Positions 7,258 through 15,324 are shown, counted from the first letter of the stretch. The stretch is DNA of 35,740 nucleotides from Nocardia jinanensis (GCF_014645735.1 NZ_BMMH01000040.1:1-35740); one strand, 5' to 3'. Made by a program: numbers and translations. Notes: generated by a model not told the origin, from the letters alone.

Positions 7258-8462
7258 CGCAGGCGAATACCCAGTTCGGTGAGTACCGCATCGGTGTCCT
7301 GTCCGCTGTCCGGCGCATCGCCGCCGGCTTCGCGGCGGCTCGGTGCGACGATGCGTGATTCGTCGATCGCCGTGGTCACCGCCGATTCGGGACCGAGAGT
7401 CGCGGCCACCACCGCCGACATAGCGATATCCCACAGCCTGCCGGATCCGTCGGCGGGAGCCGACATCGCCAGGACCGCCGCCGTCAGGCCCGCCAGCGGG
7501 TCGGCGATCGCGTCGCCGACGAACACCGGGGAGCCCCGGTCCTGGGCGGTCAGGCCCGCTGTCGCGGCGATATCGTCCCCGAAGCCGATCCGATTAGAGG
7601 TTCGTCCGTGCGCGGTGATCGAGATCCAGGTACCTCCGGCAGCGGCGAACGCTGATGCGTCCAGCCCGAATCCGGCCAGCGCGCGCGGCCGCGACGCCTC
7701 GATCACGATATCGGCGGAGGCGACGAGTTCGGTCAGCGCGCGACGCTGGGCGGGGTCACCGGGGTCGAGGACCACGGATTCGTGCCCGCCGTGCAGCAGC
7801 CGGTAGAAACGGGGCTCGCCGCGGCGGGCGCCGTCGGGCCGGGTGGGGGTCTCGACCTTGATGACGCGGGCTCCCGCCAGACCGAGCAGATGGGCACACA
7901 GCGGGCCTGCCCACAGGGCACTGAAATCGACGACGCGCAATCCGTCCACCGGACGCGGGCGGAGCGGTTGCGGAAGATCCGCCGGCGCCGGGGCGACCGG
8001 GCCTGCGGCCAGCCCCAGGAGGTCCGCGCGTTCGGCGAGTTCGGCGCCGGTGTGGGTGCGCAGCCAGTCCGCTACGCCGGGCCAGGGATCGTCCGCGGCA
8101 TCGTGGCAGATGAGTGCGGCGAGCAGTACCGGATCGTCGGGCCGGGCGCAGCTGACGGCGGCCCAGCCGTCGGCGGTGGGCAGGAGGCGGCAGTGCCGCC
8201 CGGCCGAGAGTGTGCCACCGCGTACGAACCCGGTGAAAGCGGCGCGCTCGGAGAGCAGGCGGGCACCGTCGAGACGGACTCGGCCGTGGGTGATCGTCGC
8301 GATCCGGTCGGTGTGCCGCCGGGCGACCGTCGCCGCCGATCCGGGCGGTATCAGGGCCGGACCGTCGGGAAATCCGGTCAGGGCGGGCACTCCGCTCTCG
8401 GCCCAGTCGAGCACCCGGTGCGCTGCCGCACTCGCGGCGCTTCCTCCCGAGGTGTCGGACAC
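7254..8462 (-). CDS. CaiB/BaiF-family CoA-transferase with permuted domain order
   Basis: This 402-residue class III CoA-transferase homologue carries the hallmark GLRVVDFSALWAGPLCAHLL at about 174-193 and GARVIKVETPTRPDG at 198-211. ADIVIEASRPRALAGFGLD lies around 250-268, and WISITAHGR around 279-287. In canonical CaiB proteins that hallmark opens the protein. Here 170 residues precede it, and they include CRLLPTADGWAAVSCARPDD (91-110), which resembles the 'DGW' segment normally near the C-terminal third. So the order looks circularly permuted, as in some actinobacterial relatives. The protein ends without the canonical C-terminal domain. It forms a two-gene operon with the amidohydrolase. 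It probably moves CoA between carboxylic acids; the catalytic Asp cannot be assigned safely. Confidence 0.8.
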   Translation of the reverse strand: MSDTSGGSAASAAAHRVLDWAESGVPALTGFPDGPALIPPGSAATVARRHTDRIATITHGRVRLDGARLLSERAAFTGFVRGGTLSAGRHCRLLPTADGWAAVSCARPDDPVLLAALICHDAADDPWPGVADWLRTHTGAELAERADLLGLAAGPVAPAPADLPQPLRPRPVDGLRVVDFSALWAGPLCAHLLGLAGARVIKVETPTRPDGARRGEPRFYRLLHGGHESVVLDPGDPAQRRALTELVASADIVIEASRPRALAGFGLDASAFAAAGGTWISITAHGRTSNRIGFGDDIAATAGLTAQDRGSPVFVGDAIADPLAGLTAAVLAMSAPADGSGRLWDIAMSAVVAATLGPESAVTTAIDESRIVAPSRREAGGDAPDSGQDTDAVLTELGIRLR

Positions 8463-8528
8463 GGCGCTGATATTACCCCGTGCTAATAATCATGCGCATA
8501 GATCTTGGCGAGGTCGTAATTCAGACGT

Positions 8529-8563
8529 ATGATCAGCATCATCAAAGTGAGCCGCCTCACTTT
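8529..8563. promoter_or_regulatory. Two adjacent perfect palindromes, candidate operator
   Basis: Upstream of the CoA-transferase start and before the MaoC-like remnant lie two inverted repeats one base apart. They are ATGAT-N4-ATCAT at 8529-8542 and AAAGTGAG-N4-CTCACTTT at 8544-8563. The second resembles TetR-type operators of acyl-CoA catabolic genes in actinobacteria. The area (8471-8565) is also AT-richer than its surroundings. No TetR gene is in the window, so the regulator would be encoded elsewhere. Confidence 0.5.
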
Positions 8564-8676
8564 TCTCGCGACGGTTGTGTGTGACCGAACGGACCTCGCT
8601 CACACCGTATTCCGGCCGCCGGGCTCGTCAAAGCCTTCGCCGATATGGATCCCATCCTGCTGCACACCAGTCACCC

Positions 8677-8842
8677 GCCTCCGCGATCGGCACCCATCTC
8701 GGTTACAGTGAATGGTTCGAGGTGACCCAGGCTCGGGTCGACGCGTTCGCCGCTGCGACCGACGACCGGCAGTGGATCCATATCGATCCCGAACGGGCGG
8801 CCGCGGGGCCCTACGGCACCACGATCGCGCACGGCTATCGGA
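8677..8842 (+). pseudogene. N-terminal fragment of a MaoC-like (R-specific enoyl-CoA hydratase) protein
   Basis: The frame around 8683-8842 reads AIGTHLGYSEWFEVTQARVD, then AFAAATDDRQWIHIDPERAA and GPYGTTIAHGY. This is the start of the MaoC dehydratase family, including the catalytic D-x4-H pair region (DRQWIHIDPERA) and the hydratase segment ending at HGY. Right after HGY the similarity stops and thiolase sequence begins in another frame. The first few residues are also missing. An intact relative is about 150 residues; about 52 remain. The stretch just before it (about 8610-8675) also has coding-like third positions in one frame but matches nothing I recognise. Confidence 0.75.
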
Positions 8843-9098
8843 CTTCGACCTGGTCGAGCTCAACGAAGCATTCGCGTGCCAGGTGCTCGGTGTCCTGCAC
8901 GAATGGGGCTGGGACGATCGCGACAGGTTGAACGTCAACGGTTCCGGTATCTCGCTCGGCCATCCGATCGGTGCCACAGGGATTCGTATGCTGACCACCG
9001 CATTGCGCGAGCTGCGCCGTCGCGGCGGCGGCCGCGCGCTGCTGACGATGTGTATCGGCGGCGGCCAGGGGATGGCGGCCGCGGTGATGTCGGCCTGA
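8843..9098 (+). pseudogene. C-terminal fragment of a thiolase (acetyl-CoA acetyltransferase)
   Basis: In the frame ending at TGA 9096-9098 about 84 residues match the end of thiolases. DFDLVELNEAFACQVLGVL contains the NEAFA motif, NVNGSGISLGHPIGATG carries the active-site His, and LLTMCIGGGQGMA carries the C-terminal active-site Cys. The N-terminal two thirds, including the nucleophilic Cys that accepts the acyl group, is absent, so the product cannot work as a thiolase. It joins directly to the MaoC fragment in a different frame. Together they look like the two ends left by a deletion through an acyl-CoA degradation gene cluster. Confidence 0.8.
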
Positions 9099-9179
9099 AT
9101 ATGCGACGACCGGTGGCGCTGTTGCGCCATCGACCAGGAGCGCGCGCACCGTTTCACCGCCGTATCCCCGGGTATCTGC

Positions 9180-9194
9180 TGAACGTTACGTTCA
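9180..9194. promoter_or_regulatory. 15-bp palindrome, TetR-type candidate operator
   Basis: TGAACGT-T-ACGTTCA is a perfect inverted repeat with 7-bp arms. It lies between the thiolase remnant and the DUF1206 gene, about 130 bases before the latter's start. Symmetry and length fit a TetR-family operator. No regulator gene is adjacent. Confidence 0.45.
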
Positions 9195-9323
9195 TTCGAG
9201 GAGGCGCAGCAGCGAATAGAGCGGTGCGAGAAGTGGTTTCGGTCCGGCTTTGACCCGGGGCCGGATCTGTCGCGCCTGTTCCGCGCTGCCTGGTCGCGCG
9301 CCTCCGGTACGAAGAGAGGCCAG

Positions 9324-10142
9324 ATGATCGAGATTTCTACGTCCGGGCCGAAATCCGCGGTGAACGGAGTCACCCGCAGTCGCGTGTTCGAGCGGTTCGC
9401 CCGTGCCGGTTTCGTGATGGCGGGCATCGTGCACCTGCTGATCGGCTATCTCGCCGTGCGGCTCGCCTTCGGCGGTGGGGGTACCACCGACCAGTCCGGC
9501 GCCATGGCCGAACTGGCCGCCAAACCCGGCGGCGTCCCCGCCCTGGTCGTCGGTGTCGCCGCCTTCGTCTTCATGGCGTTGTGGCGGCTCACCGAGGCGG
9601 CGCTGGGTTCGCGGAACGGCGGTGGCGACGAGGATCGCAAATCCGATCTGTTCCACCGCGCCAAGGCCTTCGCCGTGGGCGTGGTCTATGTCGGCTATGC
9701 GATCACCGCGTTCGGTTTCGTGCGCGGTAGCGGTAAGTCCAGCGGCGGTCAGAACGCCGGGTTGTCCGCGCGTCTGATGGAGAGCACCGGCGGCAAGGTC
9801 GTACTCGTCGTCGCCGGTCTGGTGATCCTCGCCGTGGGCGGATATCACATCTACAAGGGTGCGACCCGGAAGTTCCTCGAGAAACTGCATACCGACACCG
9901 GCCTCCTGCGCAAACTGGGAACGGTCGGATACCTCAGCAAGGGCACGGCCATCGCCGGGGTGGGTGTGCTCGTGCTCGTGGCGGTGAACCGATCCGACCC
10001 CGGTAAGGCCAGCGGTCTGGACGCCGCGCTGAAAACCCTGGGCGCACAGCCGTTCGGTCCTGTTCTCCTGGTAGCGGCGGGGCTCGGGATAGCCGCCTAC
10101 GGTCTCTACGATCTGGCCTGTGCCCGCTACGCGAAGATGTGA
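9324..10142 (+). CDS. DUF1206 domain-containing integral membrane protein
   Basis: This 272-residue protein has six hydrophobic segments in three similar pairs, the repeated layout of DUF1206. Examples are the first repeat around FARAGFVMAGIVHLLIGYLA, the second near AVGVVYVGYAITAFGFVRG and the third near LGTVGYLSKGTAIAGVGVLV. The recurrent 'xxGyxskGxxxxxvG' pattern is visible in the second and third repeats. Between repeats lie short charged loops. The ATG at 9324 has GAGAGG six bases upstream. The family is widespread in actinobacteria and cyanobacteria; its function is unknown. It appears to be a single-gene transcript in the cytoplasmic membrane. Confidence 0.9.
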   Translation: MIEISTSGPKSAVNGVTRSRVFERFARAGFVMAGIVHLLIGYLAVRLAFGGGGTTDQSGAMAELAAKPGGVPALVVGVAAFVFMALWRLTEAALGSRNGGGDEDRKSDLFHRAKAFAVGVVYVGYAITAFGFVRGSGKSSGGQNAGLSARLMESTGGKVVLVVAGLVILAVGGYHIYKGATRKFLEKLHTDTGLLRKLGTVGYLSKGTAIAGVGVLVLVAVNRSDPGKASGLDAALKTLGAQPFGPVLLVAAGLGIAAYGLYDLACARYAKM

Positions 10143-10433
10143 TCCCGCGGCGAGCGTCACGCCTGCCGGTCTGGTTCCCGCTGCCTTTCGCGCCGTCGCC
10201 CGAACAGCGTGAGGCAGGTGGGGGCCGATCGGCAGGGAGGCTCCGGTGTCGCCGCCCGAGTGCGCGCTGACCGCACATCCACCTCGGTGGGCCGGGCAAC
10301 CGGGGTCGCGGACGCTGATCCGGACCGACCGGGCGAGTGAGGCCGCCGGGTCCGGTCCGATGTGTTCGAGGCTCCGCATCCCTACGCGTGTGTCGCCGAG
10401 TTGCGATCCGCCCGAATCCGTATCTTCGGTGAG

Positions 10434-11885
10434 GTGAACCCCACCGAGCTGCCCCGCCTCGGGTCGGCGGCCGGCCGCTGGATCGTGCTGGCCACCGTGC
10501 TCGGCTCCTCGGTGGCGTCCTTGGATGCCACCGTCGTCAATATCGCACTACCCCGTATCGGTACCGCACTGGATACCGATGTCGCCGGACTGCAGTGGAC
10601 GCTCAACGGTTACACCCTGACGCTGGCCTCGTTCATCCTGCTCGGCGGCTCCTTCGGCGACCGGTTCGGCAGGCGCAAGGTGTTCGTCGCCGGCGCCATA
10701 GGGTTCGCTGTCGCGTCGCTGCTGTGCGGTGCCGCGGTCAACATAGAGATGCTGGTGGCGGCGAGGGTGTTACAGGGCGTGGCCGGTGCCATGCTGACCC
10801 CGGGCAGTCTCGCCCTCATCTCCGCGTCGATCGACCACCGCGATCAAGGCGCGGCGATCGGGCTGTGGTCGGGTTTCGGTGGAATGGCCGGGGCACTCGG
10901 GCCGTTCCTCGGTGGCTGGTTGATCGAGGTCGCGGGCTGGCGGTCCATCTTCTTCATCAATGTGCCGCTGGTGATAGTTGTCGTACTGGTCTCGGTGCGG
11001 CATGTGCCGGAGAGCCGGGATCCCGACGCCGCCGACCGCCTCGATCTTCCGGGCGCGCTGACGATCGCGGCCGCGCTCGGCGCGCTGACTCTCGGACTGA
11101 TCGACGGATTGCCACTACTGGTCGGGGCGGGCGTTCTACTGCTGGCGGCGTTCGTCCTGATCGAGGTGCGCAGCGATCATCCGCTGGTCCCGCCGTCGCT
11201 GTTCGCCGCGCGAGTGTTCACTGTCGCCAACCTGGTCACCCTCGCGGTGTACGCCGCGCTCGGCGGGGTGTTCTTCCTGCTGGTCCTGGAACTGCAATTG
11301 GTCGCGGGGTATTCACCGCTGCTCGCGGGGCTGGCCACCCTGCCGGTGACGCTGCTGATGCTGGTCCTGTCGGCGCCTTCCGGCCGGTGGGCGCAGCGGC
11401 ACGGTCCCCGGCTGCCCATGACAATCGGACCGGTTCTCGCCGCGGCCGGACTGATACTGCTGCTGCGGGTCGGACCCGGGGCGTCCTATCCGGCCGATGT
11501 GCTGCCCGGCGTATTCGTTTTCGGTCTCGGATTGTCGGTGCTGGTCGCCCCGCTCACCGGGGCTGTGCTGGGCGCGGTATCGCCGAGCGAGGCGGGAATC
11601 GCCTCCGGCGTCAACAACGCGGTTGCCCGGACCGCGCAACTACTCGCGGTGGCGGCCTTGCCCGGGCTGGCCGGAATCTCCGGGGCGCTCGACGATCCGG
11701 CGGTCTTCGACGCCGGATTCACCGTCGCGATGTGGATCTGTGTCGGCCTGTTGCTCACCGGCGCTGCGCTGGCCGCCGTACTGCTGCGGCCGCCCCGGCG
11801 CGCACCCGAACTGGACCAGGTGGACTGCCTGCCGCAGTGCGGGGTCGGCGGGCCCGCGGTCGCTCCCTCGCGGGCGGCGCGCTGA
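10434..11885 (+). CDS. MFS transporter, DHA2 (EmrB/QacA) family drug exporter
   Basis: This protein of about 483 residues has 14 predicted membrane helices. Family motifs are LDATVVNIALPRIGTALD (DHA2 motif in helix 1), LQWTLNGYTLTLASFILLGG, and GDRFGRRKVFVAG (motif A). ARVLQGVAGAMLTPGSLALI follows, then GLWSGFGGMAGALGPFLGGW (antiporter motif C). Such proteins export toxic hydrophobic compounds or antibiotics in exchange for protons. The GTG at 10434 fits the usual short N-terminus; an upstream in-frame ATG at 10362 would add 24 unlikely residues. No adjacent TetR/MarR regulator is present, which is unusual for this class. Substrate unknown. Confidence 0.88.
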   Translation: MNPTELPRLGSAAGRWIVLATVLGSSVASLDATVVNIALPRIGTALDTDVAGLQWTLNGYTLTLASFILLGGSFGDRFGRRKVFVAGAIGFAVASLLCGAAVNIEMLVAARVLQGVAGAMLTPGSLALISASIDHRDQGAAIGLWSGFGGMAGALGPFLGGWLIEVAGWRSIFFINVPLVIVVVLVSVRHVPESRDPDAADRLDLPGALTIAAALGALTLGLIDGLPLLVGAGVLLLAAFVLIEVRSDHPLVPPSLFAARVFTVANLVTLAVYAALGGVFFLLVLELQLVAGYSPLLAGLATLPVTLLMLVLSAPSGRWAQRHGPRLPMTIGPVLAAAGLILLLRVGPGASYPADVLPGVFVFGLGLSVLVAPLTGAVLGAVSPSEAGIASGVNNAVARTAQLLAVAALPGLAGISGALDDPAVFDAGFTVAMWICVGLLLTGAALAAVLLRPPRRAPELDQVDCLPQCGVGGPAVAPSRAAR

Positions 11886-11952
11886 AACCGCCGCTGCGGT
11901 GGCTTTGCGCGCCCAAAGGCATGAACCGGTGGATCCGGGGTAGACGCCGCAT

Positions 11953-12153
11953 ATGCATTCGAGCCCCCTCGTCCGGGCCGGCGGTCCTTCTGCCGGAACC
12001 GGCCCGGAATCCGCGACGGCCCCCGGCACCCGGTATCGCGTGCCACGTACCGAATCACACCGGGTCGAGCCGCAGGTCGTCTGGCCTGATCCGAGCCCGC
12101 TCAACGATTGGTGGAACCGGATCATGCACACCCGGAAAGTCGGCGCCCGGTGA
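11953..12153 (+). CDS. Small 66-residue protein coupled to the cold-shock-domain gene
   Basis: I do not recognise this protein. It starts at the first ATG after an in-frame stop and has GGGGTAG about ten bases upstream. The N-terminal half is low complexity; the C-terminal half is distinctive and tryptophan-rich (QVVWPDPSPLNDWWNRIMH) and ends in basic residues. Its TGA (12151-12153) overlaps a GTG at 12150 that begins the next gene, a GTGA overlap typical of translational coupling. Third positions in the second half are strongly G/C, as in real genes here. It may be a small partner or leader of the cold-shock protein. Function unknown. Confidence 0.5.
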   Translation: MHSSPLVRAGGPSAGTGPESATAPGTRYRVPRTESHRVEPQVVWPDPSPLNDWWNRIMHTRKVGAR

Positions 12154-12431
12154 CGGCGCCGGTCTCTCCACGACTGGGGAACGAATCCGGTATCCGGGAA
12201 TTGCGGTCCGCGGCCACCTGCTCATCGGTCCGGTGCGGGCGGGTGATCTGGTACGACGCTCAGAAAGGCTTCGGCTACATCGATCCCGACGACGATATCG
12301 GTCCGGTCTTCGTGGAGTACCGGAGTATCGAGGCCGACGGTTATCGGGTCCTGTTCGCCGACCAGCGGGTGGAGTTCTCCACTGCCCGGCGGCCCGGGGG
12401 AGCCGAGGCGCTCGCCGTACGGCTGCTATGA
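12150..12431 (+). CDS. Cold-shock-domain (CspA-like) nucleic-acid-binding protein
   Basis: A protein of about 93 residues. After an N-terminal tail of about 30 residues comes a cold-shock OB-fold: GRVIWYDAQKGFGYIDPDDD includes RNP1 (KGFGYI), VFVEYRSIEADGYRVL includes RNP2 (VFVEY), and QRVEFSTARRPGGAEALAV ends it. These aromatic motifs bind single-stranded RNA or DNA; the family acts as RNA chaperones or antiterminators. The tail is not found in the 65-70-residue Csp proteins. The GTG at 12150 overlaps the previous stop; ATG 12108 is an alternative start. It lies about 85 bases before furA and is probably not part of its operon. Confidence 0.75.
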   Translation: MTAPVSPRLGNESGIRELRSAATCSSVRCGRVIWYDAQKGFGYIDPDDDIGPVFVEYRSIEADGYRVLFADQRVEFSTARRPGGAEALAVRLL

Positions 12432-12480
12432 CGAACGGGACACTGTGACCGGATCCGACGCTCGGTAGGATCCTCATTGC

Positions 12481-12516
12481 TTGACTCATTCCAGAAAAGA
12501 GACGAGACTTTCGCCT
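12481..12516 (+). promoter_or_regulatory. Candidate furA promoter, leaderless arrangement
   Basis: TTGACT at 12481-12486 fits a -35 element, and the AT-richer CATTCCAGAAAAGAG that follows lies directly before the preferred GTG start at 12517. As I recall, mycobacterial furA promoters carry a very similar TTGACT-CATTCCAGAAAA stretch to which FurA binds, with transcription starting near the GTG. The similarity is from memory; transcript mapping would settle it. Confidence 0.45.
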
Positions 12517-12948
12517 GTGCATGCGGCCGTGGATTTCCAGCAGATGCTGCGGGGAGTTTCGCTACGCGTGACAGCTCCGCGCGTGGCGGTGCTGAGCGCC
12601 GTGTACGACCACCCGCATGCCGATACCGATTCGATCATCCGTGCCGTGCGGGACCGCCTGTCCGCGGTATCGCACCAGGCGGTGTACGACTCGTTGCGTA
12701 CGCTCACCGCGGCCGGACTGATCCGTTGTATCCAACCCTCCGGTCTCGTGGCCCGTTACGAGTCGCGTGTCGGTGACAATCACCACCATGTCGTTTGCCG
12801 GACCTGCGGTTCGATCGCCGACGTGGACTGCGCGGTCGGCGAGGCCCCATGTTTGACAGCCTCCGACGACCACGGCTATTCGATCGACGAAGCCGAGGTC
12901 ATCTACTGGGGCCTGTGTCCCGGCTGCGCGGTCGCGCAGCGCACCTGA
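12517..12948 (+). CDS. furA: Fur-family peroxide-responsive regulator FurA
   Basis: This 143-residue Fur-family repressor lies 35 bases before katG, the standard mycobacterial pairing in which FurA represses itself and katG until oxidised. The DNA-binding domain includes LRVTAPRVAVLSAVYDHPHA and HQAVYDSLRTLTAAGLIR. The metal/dimer domain begins at YESRVGDNHHHVVCRTCG, with His 89-91 and Cys 94/97; ADVDCAVGEAPC follows, and WGLCPGC carries Cys 134/137. The GTG at 12517 gives the same N-terminal length as mycobacterial FurA and fits the leaderless promoter; the open frame reaches back to a TTG at 12481. Strong similarity in motif and context makes the name safe. Confidence 0.92.
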   Translation: MHAAVDFQQMLRGVSLRVTAPRVAVLSAVYDHPHADTDSIIRAVRDRLSAVSHQAVYDSLRTLTAAGLIRCIQPSGLVARYESRVGDNHHHVVCRTCGSIADVDCAVGEAPCLTASDDHGYSIDEAEVIYWGLCPGCAVAQRT

Positions 12949-12983
12949 TCGCAGCTCCGATCACTTATTCAGGAAGGAAAGTT

Positions 12984-15215
12984 GTGACCTCCGAAAGTCG
13001 TCCACCCGCTCCTGACACCGGAACTCGCAGCACGAGCGAGAGCGAGAACCCGGCGATCCCGTCCCCCACTCCGCATACCGATCACCGCCCGCGCAGCAAT
13101 GCGGACTGGTGGCCGGAACAGATCGATGTGTCGGTGCTGCACGCCCATTCGTCCAAATCCAACCCGCTGGGAGAGGATTTCGACTACGCCGCGGAGTTCG
13201 CGAAACTCGATGTCGACGCCCTCAAATCCGATGTAGCGGCGGTACTGACCGATTCACAGGACTGGTGGCCGGCCGATTACGGAAACTACGGCGGCCTCTT
13301 CATCCGGATGAGCTGGCACGCGGCGGGCACCTACCGCATCGCCGACGGCCGCGGCGGCGGCGGTCAGGGTGCGCAGCGCTTCGCACCGCTCAACAGCTGG
13401 CCCGATAATGCGAGCCTCGACAAGGCGCGCCGGCTGCTGTGGCCGGTCAAGCAGAAGTACGGCAACAGTATCTCCTGGGCAGACCTGCTGGTTTTCGCCG
13501 GTAATGTCGCGCTCGACTCGATGGGATTCCAGACCTTCGGCTTCGGTTTCGGCCGTCCCGATATCTGGGAACCGGAAGAGGTCTATTGGGGTCCGGAGGA
13601 CGCCTGGCTCGGTGACGAGCGCTACAGCGGTGAACGTGAACTGGCGAACCCACTGGCCAATGTTCAGATGGGCCTGATCTACGTGAATCCCGAAGGGCCC
13701 GACGGGCGGCCCGATCCGGTGGCCGCGGCGCGCGATATCCGGGAAACGTTCGGGCGGATGGCGATGAACGACGAGGAGACCGCCGCGCTGATCGTCGGCG
13801 GGCACAGCTTCGGTAAAACGCACGGCGCCGGCGATCCCGATCTGGTGGGCGCCGAACCCGAGGCTGCCCCGATCGAACAGCAGGGCCTGGGCTGGAAGAG
13901 CAGCTACGGTACCGGCAAGGGCAAGGACACGATCACCAGCGGTCTGGAGGTCGTCTGGACCGCTACGCCGACCCAATGGGGCAACGGTTTCCTGCAGAAT
14001 CTGTACGGCTACGAATGGGAGCTCACCAAGAGCCCCGCGGGGGCTCATCAGTGGAAGCCGAAGGATGGGGCGGGCGAGGGCACCATCCCGGATCCGTTCG
14101 ACGGGCCCGCCCGTACGCCCACCATGCTGACCACCGACCTGGCGTTGCGAGAGGATCCGATCTACCGGGAGATCACCAGCCGCTGGTTGGAGCATCCGGA
14201 GGAACTCTCCGAGGCATTCGCCAAAGCCTGGTACAAGCTGCTGCACCGCGATATGGGACCGATCAGCCGATACCTCGGCCCGTGGGTCCCCGAACCGCAG
14301 TTGTGGCAGGATCCGGTCCCCGCCGTCGACCACACACTGATCGACGATAAGGATATCGCCGACCTCGCGCGTAAGGTCCTCGATTCCGGTCTGTCCGTCC
14401 CGCAGCTGGTCAAGGCCGCCTGGGCCGCGGCGGCGAGTTTCCGCAGCACCGATAAGCGCGGCGGTGCCAACGGCGCCCGGATCCGGCTCGAACCCCAGAA
14501 GAACTGGGAGGTCAACGAACCGTCCGAGCTCGCGAAGGTGCTGCCCGTCCTCGAGCGGATCCAGCGGGATTTCAACGATTCGGCGTCGGGCGGGAAGAAG
14601 GTCTCGCTGGCCGATGTGATCATCCTCGCCGGTTCGGCGGCGGTCGAGAAAGCCGCCCGCGACGCGGGCCACGACGTCACCGTGCCGTTCCGGCCCGGAC
14701 GCACCGACGCGACCCAGGAGAGCACCGACGTGGAATCCTTCGCGGTGCTCGAACCGCGTGCCGACGGGTTCCGCAACTATGTGCGGCCCGGTGAGAAGGC
14801 TCCGCTGGAGCGATTGCTGCTGGAACGGGCCTATCTGCTCGATGTCACGGCGCCGGAACTGGCGGTGCTGGTCGGCGGTCTGCGTGCCCTCGGCGCGAAC
14901 CACGGCGGTACGAAGCACGGTGTCTTCACCGACCGCCCGGGCGTTCTGACGACCGATTTCTTCGTCAACCTCCTCGACCAGAACACCGAATGGAAGGCCT
15001 CGGAGTCGGCGGAGAACGTCTGCGAGGGCCGCGATCGGCGAACCGGCGAGATCAAATGGACGGCCACCGCCAACGACCTGGTGTTCGGTTCGCATTCGGT
15101 ACTACGAGCTGTGGCCGAGGTCTACGCCCAGCGGGACGCCGGCGCCAAGTTCGTCGACGATTTCGTGGCCGCGTGGGTGAAGGTCGCCGAAAACGACCGG
15201 TTCGACCTGGCCTGA
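12984..15215 (+). CDS. katG: Catalase-peroxidase KatG
   Basis: This 743-residue bifunctional haem enzyme destroys hydrogen peroxide as catalase and peroxidase. The distal site is RMSWHAAGTYR with Arg108, Trp111 and His112. Tyr233 (LIYVNPEG) and Met259 (GRMAMND) can complete the Met-Tyr-Trp adduct. The proximal haem ligand is His274 in GGHSFGKTHGAG. Ser319 in DTITSGLEVVW corresponds to Ser315 of the tuberculosis enzyme, where changes give isoniazid resistance; here it is the normal serine. The second, non-haem half is complete (about 440-743). The GTG at 12984 is preceded by AGGAAGGAAA. The gene follows furA and is probably co-transcribed; a strong hairpin follows. Confidence 0.98.
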   Translation: MTSESRPPAPDTGTRSTSESENPAIPSPTPHTDHRPRSNADWWPEQIDVSVLHAHSSKSNPLGEDFDYAAEFAKLDVDALKSDVAAVLTDSQDWWPADYGNYGGLFIRMSWHAAGTYRIADGRGGGGQGAQRFAPLNSWPDNASLDKARRLLWPVKQKYGNSISWADLLVFAGNVALDSMGFQTFGFGFGRPDIWEPEEVYWGPEDAWLGDERYSGERELANPLANVQMGLIYVNPEGPDGRPDPVAAARDIRETFGRMAMNDEETAALIVGGHSFGKTHGAGDPDLVGAEPEAAPIEQQGLGWKSSYGTGKGKDTITSGLEVVWTATPTQWGNGFLQNLYGYEWELTKSPAGAHQWKPKDGAGEGTIPDPFDGPARTPTMLTTDLALREDPIYREITSRWLEHPEELSEAFAKAWYKLLHRDMGPISRYLGPWVPEPQLWQDPVPAVDHTLIDDKDIADLARKVLDSGLSVPQLVKAAWAAAASFRSTDKRGGANGARIRLEPQKNWEVNEPSELAKVLPVLERIQRDFNDSASGGKKVSLADVIILAGSAAVEKAARDAGHDVTVPFRPGRTDATQESTDVESFAVLEPRADGFRNYVRPGEKAPLERLLLERAYLLDVTAPELAVLVGGLRALGANHGGTKHGVFTDRPGVLTTDFFVNLLDQNTEWKASESAENVCEGRDRRTGEIKWTATANDLVFGSHSVLRAVAEVYAQRDAGAKFVDDFVAAWVKVAENDRFDLA

Positions 15216-15231
15216 GCGCGCAGCCGAAATT

Positions 15232-15257
15232 CCGGGCCGTCCCACGGGGCGGCCCGG
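15232..15257 (+). terminator. Strong hairpin after katG
   Basis: Arms 15232-15243 and 15246-15257 pair over 12 positions (11 Watson-Crick pairs and one G-U), starting 16 bases after the katG stop. There is no U-tract, as is frequent in high-GC actinobacteria. It probably ends the furA-katG transcript. Confidence 0.6.
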
Positions 15258-15324
15258 AGGTGAATTCCGGGCGTCCGAGCGCGTGGTCCGCGAGGGTGTT
15301 CACGTTCCGGGGTAACGCGGTGCC

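Noticed and set aside
13254..15095. 613-residue minus-strand frame inside katG
   Set aside because: Typical antisense shadow of a high-GC gene; katG is unambiguous.
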